Below are positions 55,105 through 56,242 of a stretch of DNA of 56,242 nt, piece by piece (the first letter of the stretch is position 1; the number at the start of each line of letters is the position of its first letter). The translations under genes and the position numbers were made by a program. Source of the DNA: an uncultured Flavobacteriales bacterium (GTDB lineage Bacteria > Bacteroidota > Bacteroidia > Flavobacteriales_D > Parvicellaceae); the NCBI GenBank assembly GCA_943787725.1, contig CALSNM010000021.1, positions 1 through 56,242 of the forward strand. The letters run 5' to 3'. The notes below the pieces were generated by a model. It saw nothing but the letters and a program-made list of their open reading frames with translations. It made no database searches and was not told where the DNA came from.

Positions 55105-56242
55105 AATAATAAGATTTGTGTAATAGGGTCTGGTGTTTCAGGCCTTTGCTCTGCTATTGAATTGGCGGATAAAGGAATGGATGTGCATGTATTTGAAAAA
55201 AACAGGGAAATTGGGGGTCGAGCCCGCAAATTCAGTTCTGATGGATTTACATTTGACATGGGCCCAAGTTGGTATTGGATGCCAGACGTCTTTGAAAACT
55301 TCTTTAAAAGGTTTGAAAAGAATTTATATGACTATGTGAACTTAGTAAAGCTAAATCCAGGATTTCAAATTATTTACAATAACGAAACTATTCAAATCCC
55401 AGAAAAATTTGAAGACCTTGTTGTTTTGTTTGAGGAGATAGAAAAAGGAGCTGGCAACAAGTTAATAGCGTTTATCAAGGAGGCTGAAACAAAATACATT
55501 ATAAGTATGAAAGATTTGGTGTTCAATCCAAGCCTTTCAATTAAAGAATTTATTCGTACCGATGTAATAAAGGCTGCGTTTAAACTGCATTTATTCTCCT
55601 CTTTCAAGACCCATGTAAACAAATACTTTAAGCATCCTAAATTACTCTCCATTATGGAGTTTCCGATTTTGTTTTTGGGCGCGCAGCCGAAAGACACCCC
55701 TGCACTTTACAGTTTAATGAATTATTCTGGCTTGAAGCAAGGTACTTTTTATCCTATGGGGGGGTTTTCAAAAGTAATAGACGCCTTCTATTCCTTAGCA
55801 ATTGAAAAAGGTGTGACTTTTCATCTAGACACTGCGGTAACTAATTTGCATTTAATAGGAAATACATATTAGCTATATTGAAACTTCCAAGGGCAAGTTT
55901 GACGTGGATAAAGTTCTCTCCTCTGCTGACTACCATCACACTGAACAATCACTTCTTCCATTAGAAAAAAGAACGTATAGCGAAAAGTATTGGAAATCAA
56001 GAACATTTGCTCCCTCAAGCTTAATATTTTATTTAGGAATAAATAAAAAAATCCAAAACCTAGAACATCATAATTTGTTTTTTGACGAAGATATCCAAAA
56101 GCATGCTGCTGAGATTTATCAAGAACCGAAATGGCCAACCAAGCCACTTTTCTATGTTTGTTGCCCTTCAAAGACCGATGAAGTACCGCTCCGGTTGGCA
56201 TGGAAAACATTTTCATTTTAATGCCAATTGCCACAGATTTAT
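55096..56242 (+). pseudogene. crtI: Phytoene desaturase CrtI, partial and frameshifted
   Basis: FAD-dependent phytoene desaturase that makes coloured carotenoids such as lycopene. The N-terminal dinucleotide-binding motif (VIGSGVSGLCSAIELADKGMDVHVFEKN) runs into GGRARKF. The frame is broken near 55,870: GNTY-stop, while the +1 frame continues as ISYIETSKGKFDVDKVLSSADYHHTEQ, which is diagnostic of CrtI. It is broken again near 56,180, where restoring one A of a GAAAG run gives KTDESTAPVGMENIFILMPIA. The gene runs off the right edge, with about 380 residues seen. Indels near a contig end suggest sequence error. Its start lies inside operator 3. Confidence 0.85.

Noticed and set aside
1..56242. 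CRISPR array, insertion sequence, prophage or integrase
   Set aside because: No direct-repeat array, transposase or integrase motif was seen on either strand.

Overview
The window reads as chromosomal DNA of a low-GC member of the Bacteroidota, most likely order Flavobacteriales. Supporting signs are two secreted proteins with C-terminal type IX secretion (T9SS) sorting domains, a PorT-like barrel, promoters of the TTG / TAnnTTTG type with no obvious Shine-Dalgarno sequences, an eukaryote-like 1123-residue IleRS, and Bacteroidota-specific small families (IPExxxVDY, Lacal_2735, DUF4837). I see no phage, insertion sequence, CRISPR array or rRNA.

Positions 1-45,600 are mostly housekeeping genes in short units on both strands. 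They include a PfkB-type kinase (cut by the left edge), tRNA-Asn next to asnS, rpoN, galE, YceI, trhO, ribE, dxs, ileS, a DksA-like protein and lspA. Next come a secreted peptidylarginine-deiminase-like T9SS cargo facing a CtlX-type hydrolase, plsC, an ExbB/ExbD-type motor operon, asparaginase, gcvP, a large T9SS cargo, a LysE exporter, comF, several lipoproteins, an M42 peptidase, pyk, an MltD-type transglycosylase, gatA and tatA.

Positions 45,700-56,242 form a light-response island. It holds a BLUF blue-light sensor and an operon of six genes (Lacal_2735 protein, CIA30 lipoprotein, SRPBCC protein, TspO, photolyase, SDR-DUF2867). A second set has two tiny membrane proteins, an atypical SDR, a flavin reductase fused to DUF2452 and a conserved unknown. 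A full-length CarH-type MerR/B12 photoreceptor-repressor and the phytoene desaturase crtI follow. The four transcription units other than BLUF share an inverted repeat, GTTTAAC-N14-GTTAAAC. It is perfect in front of the photolyase operon, the second operon and crtI, and degenerate in front of the carH-like gene. I infer that the CarH-like protein binds it and releases it in light. The unit would then couple DNA repair, flavin chemistry, TspO and carotenoid synthesis to illumination. This regulon is the main discovery candidate.

Five otherwise well-conserved genes are broken by single-base indels (pfkB, a motor-operon membrane gene, an FAD oxidoreductase, mltD, crtI). Conserved coding sequence continues in the new frame each time, and two indels affect A runs. 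Sequencing or assembly error is the likeliest cause, so these are annotated as single interrupted loci.
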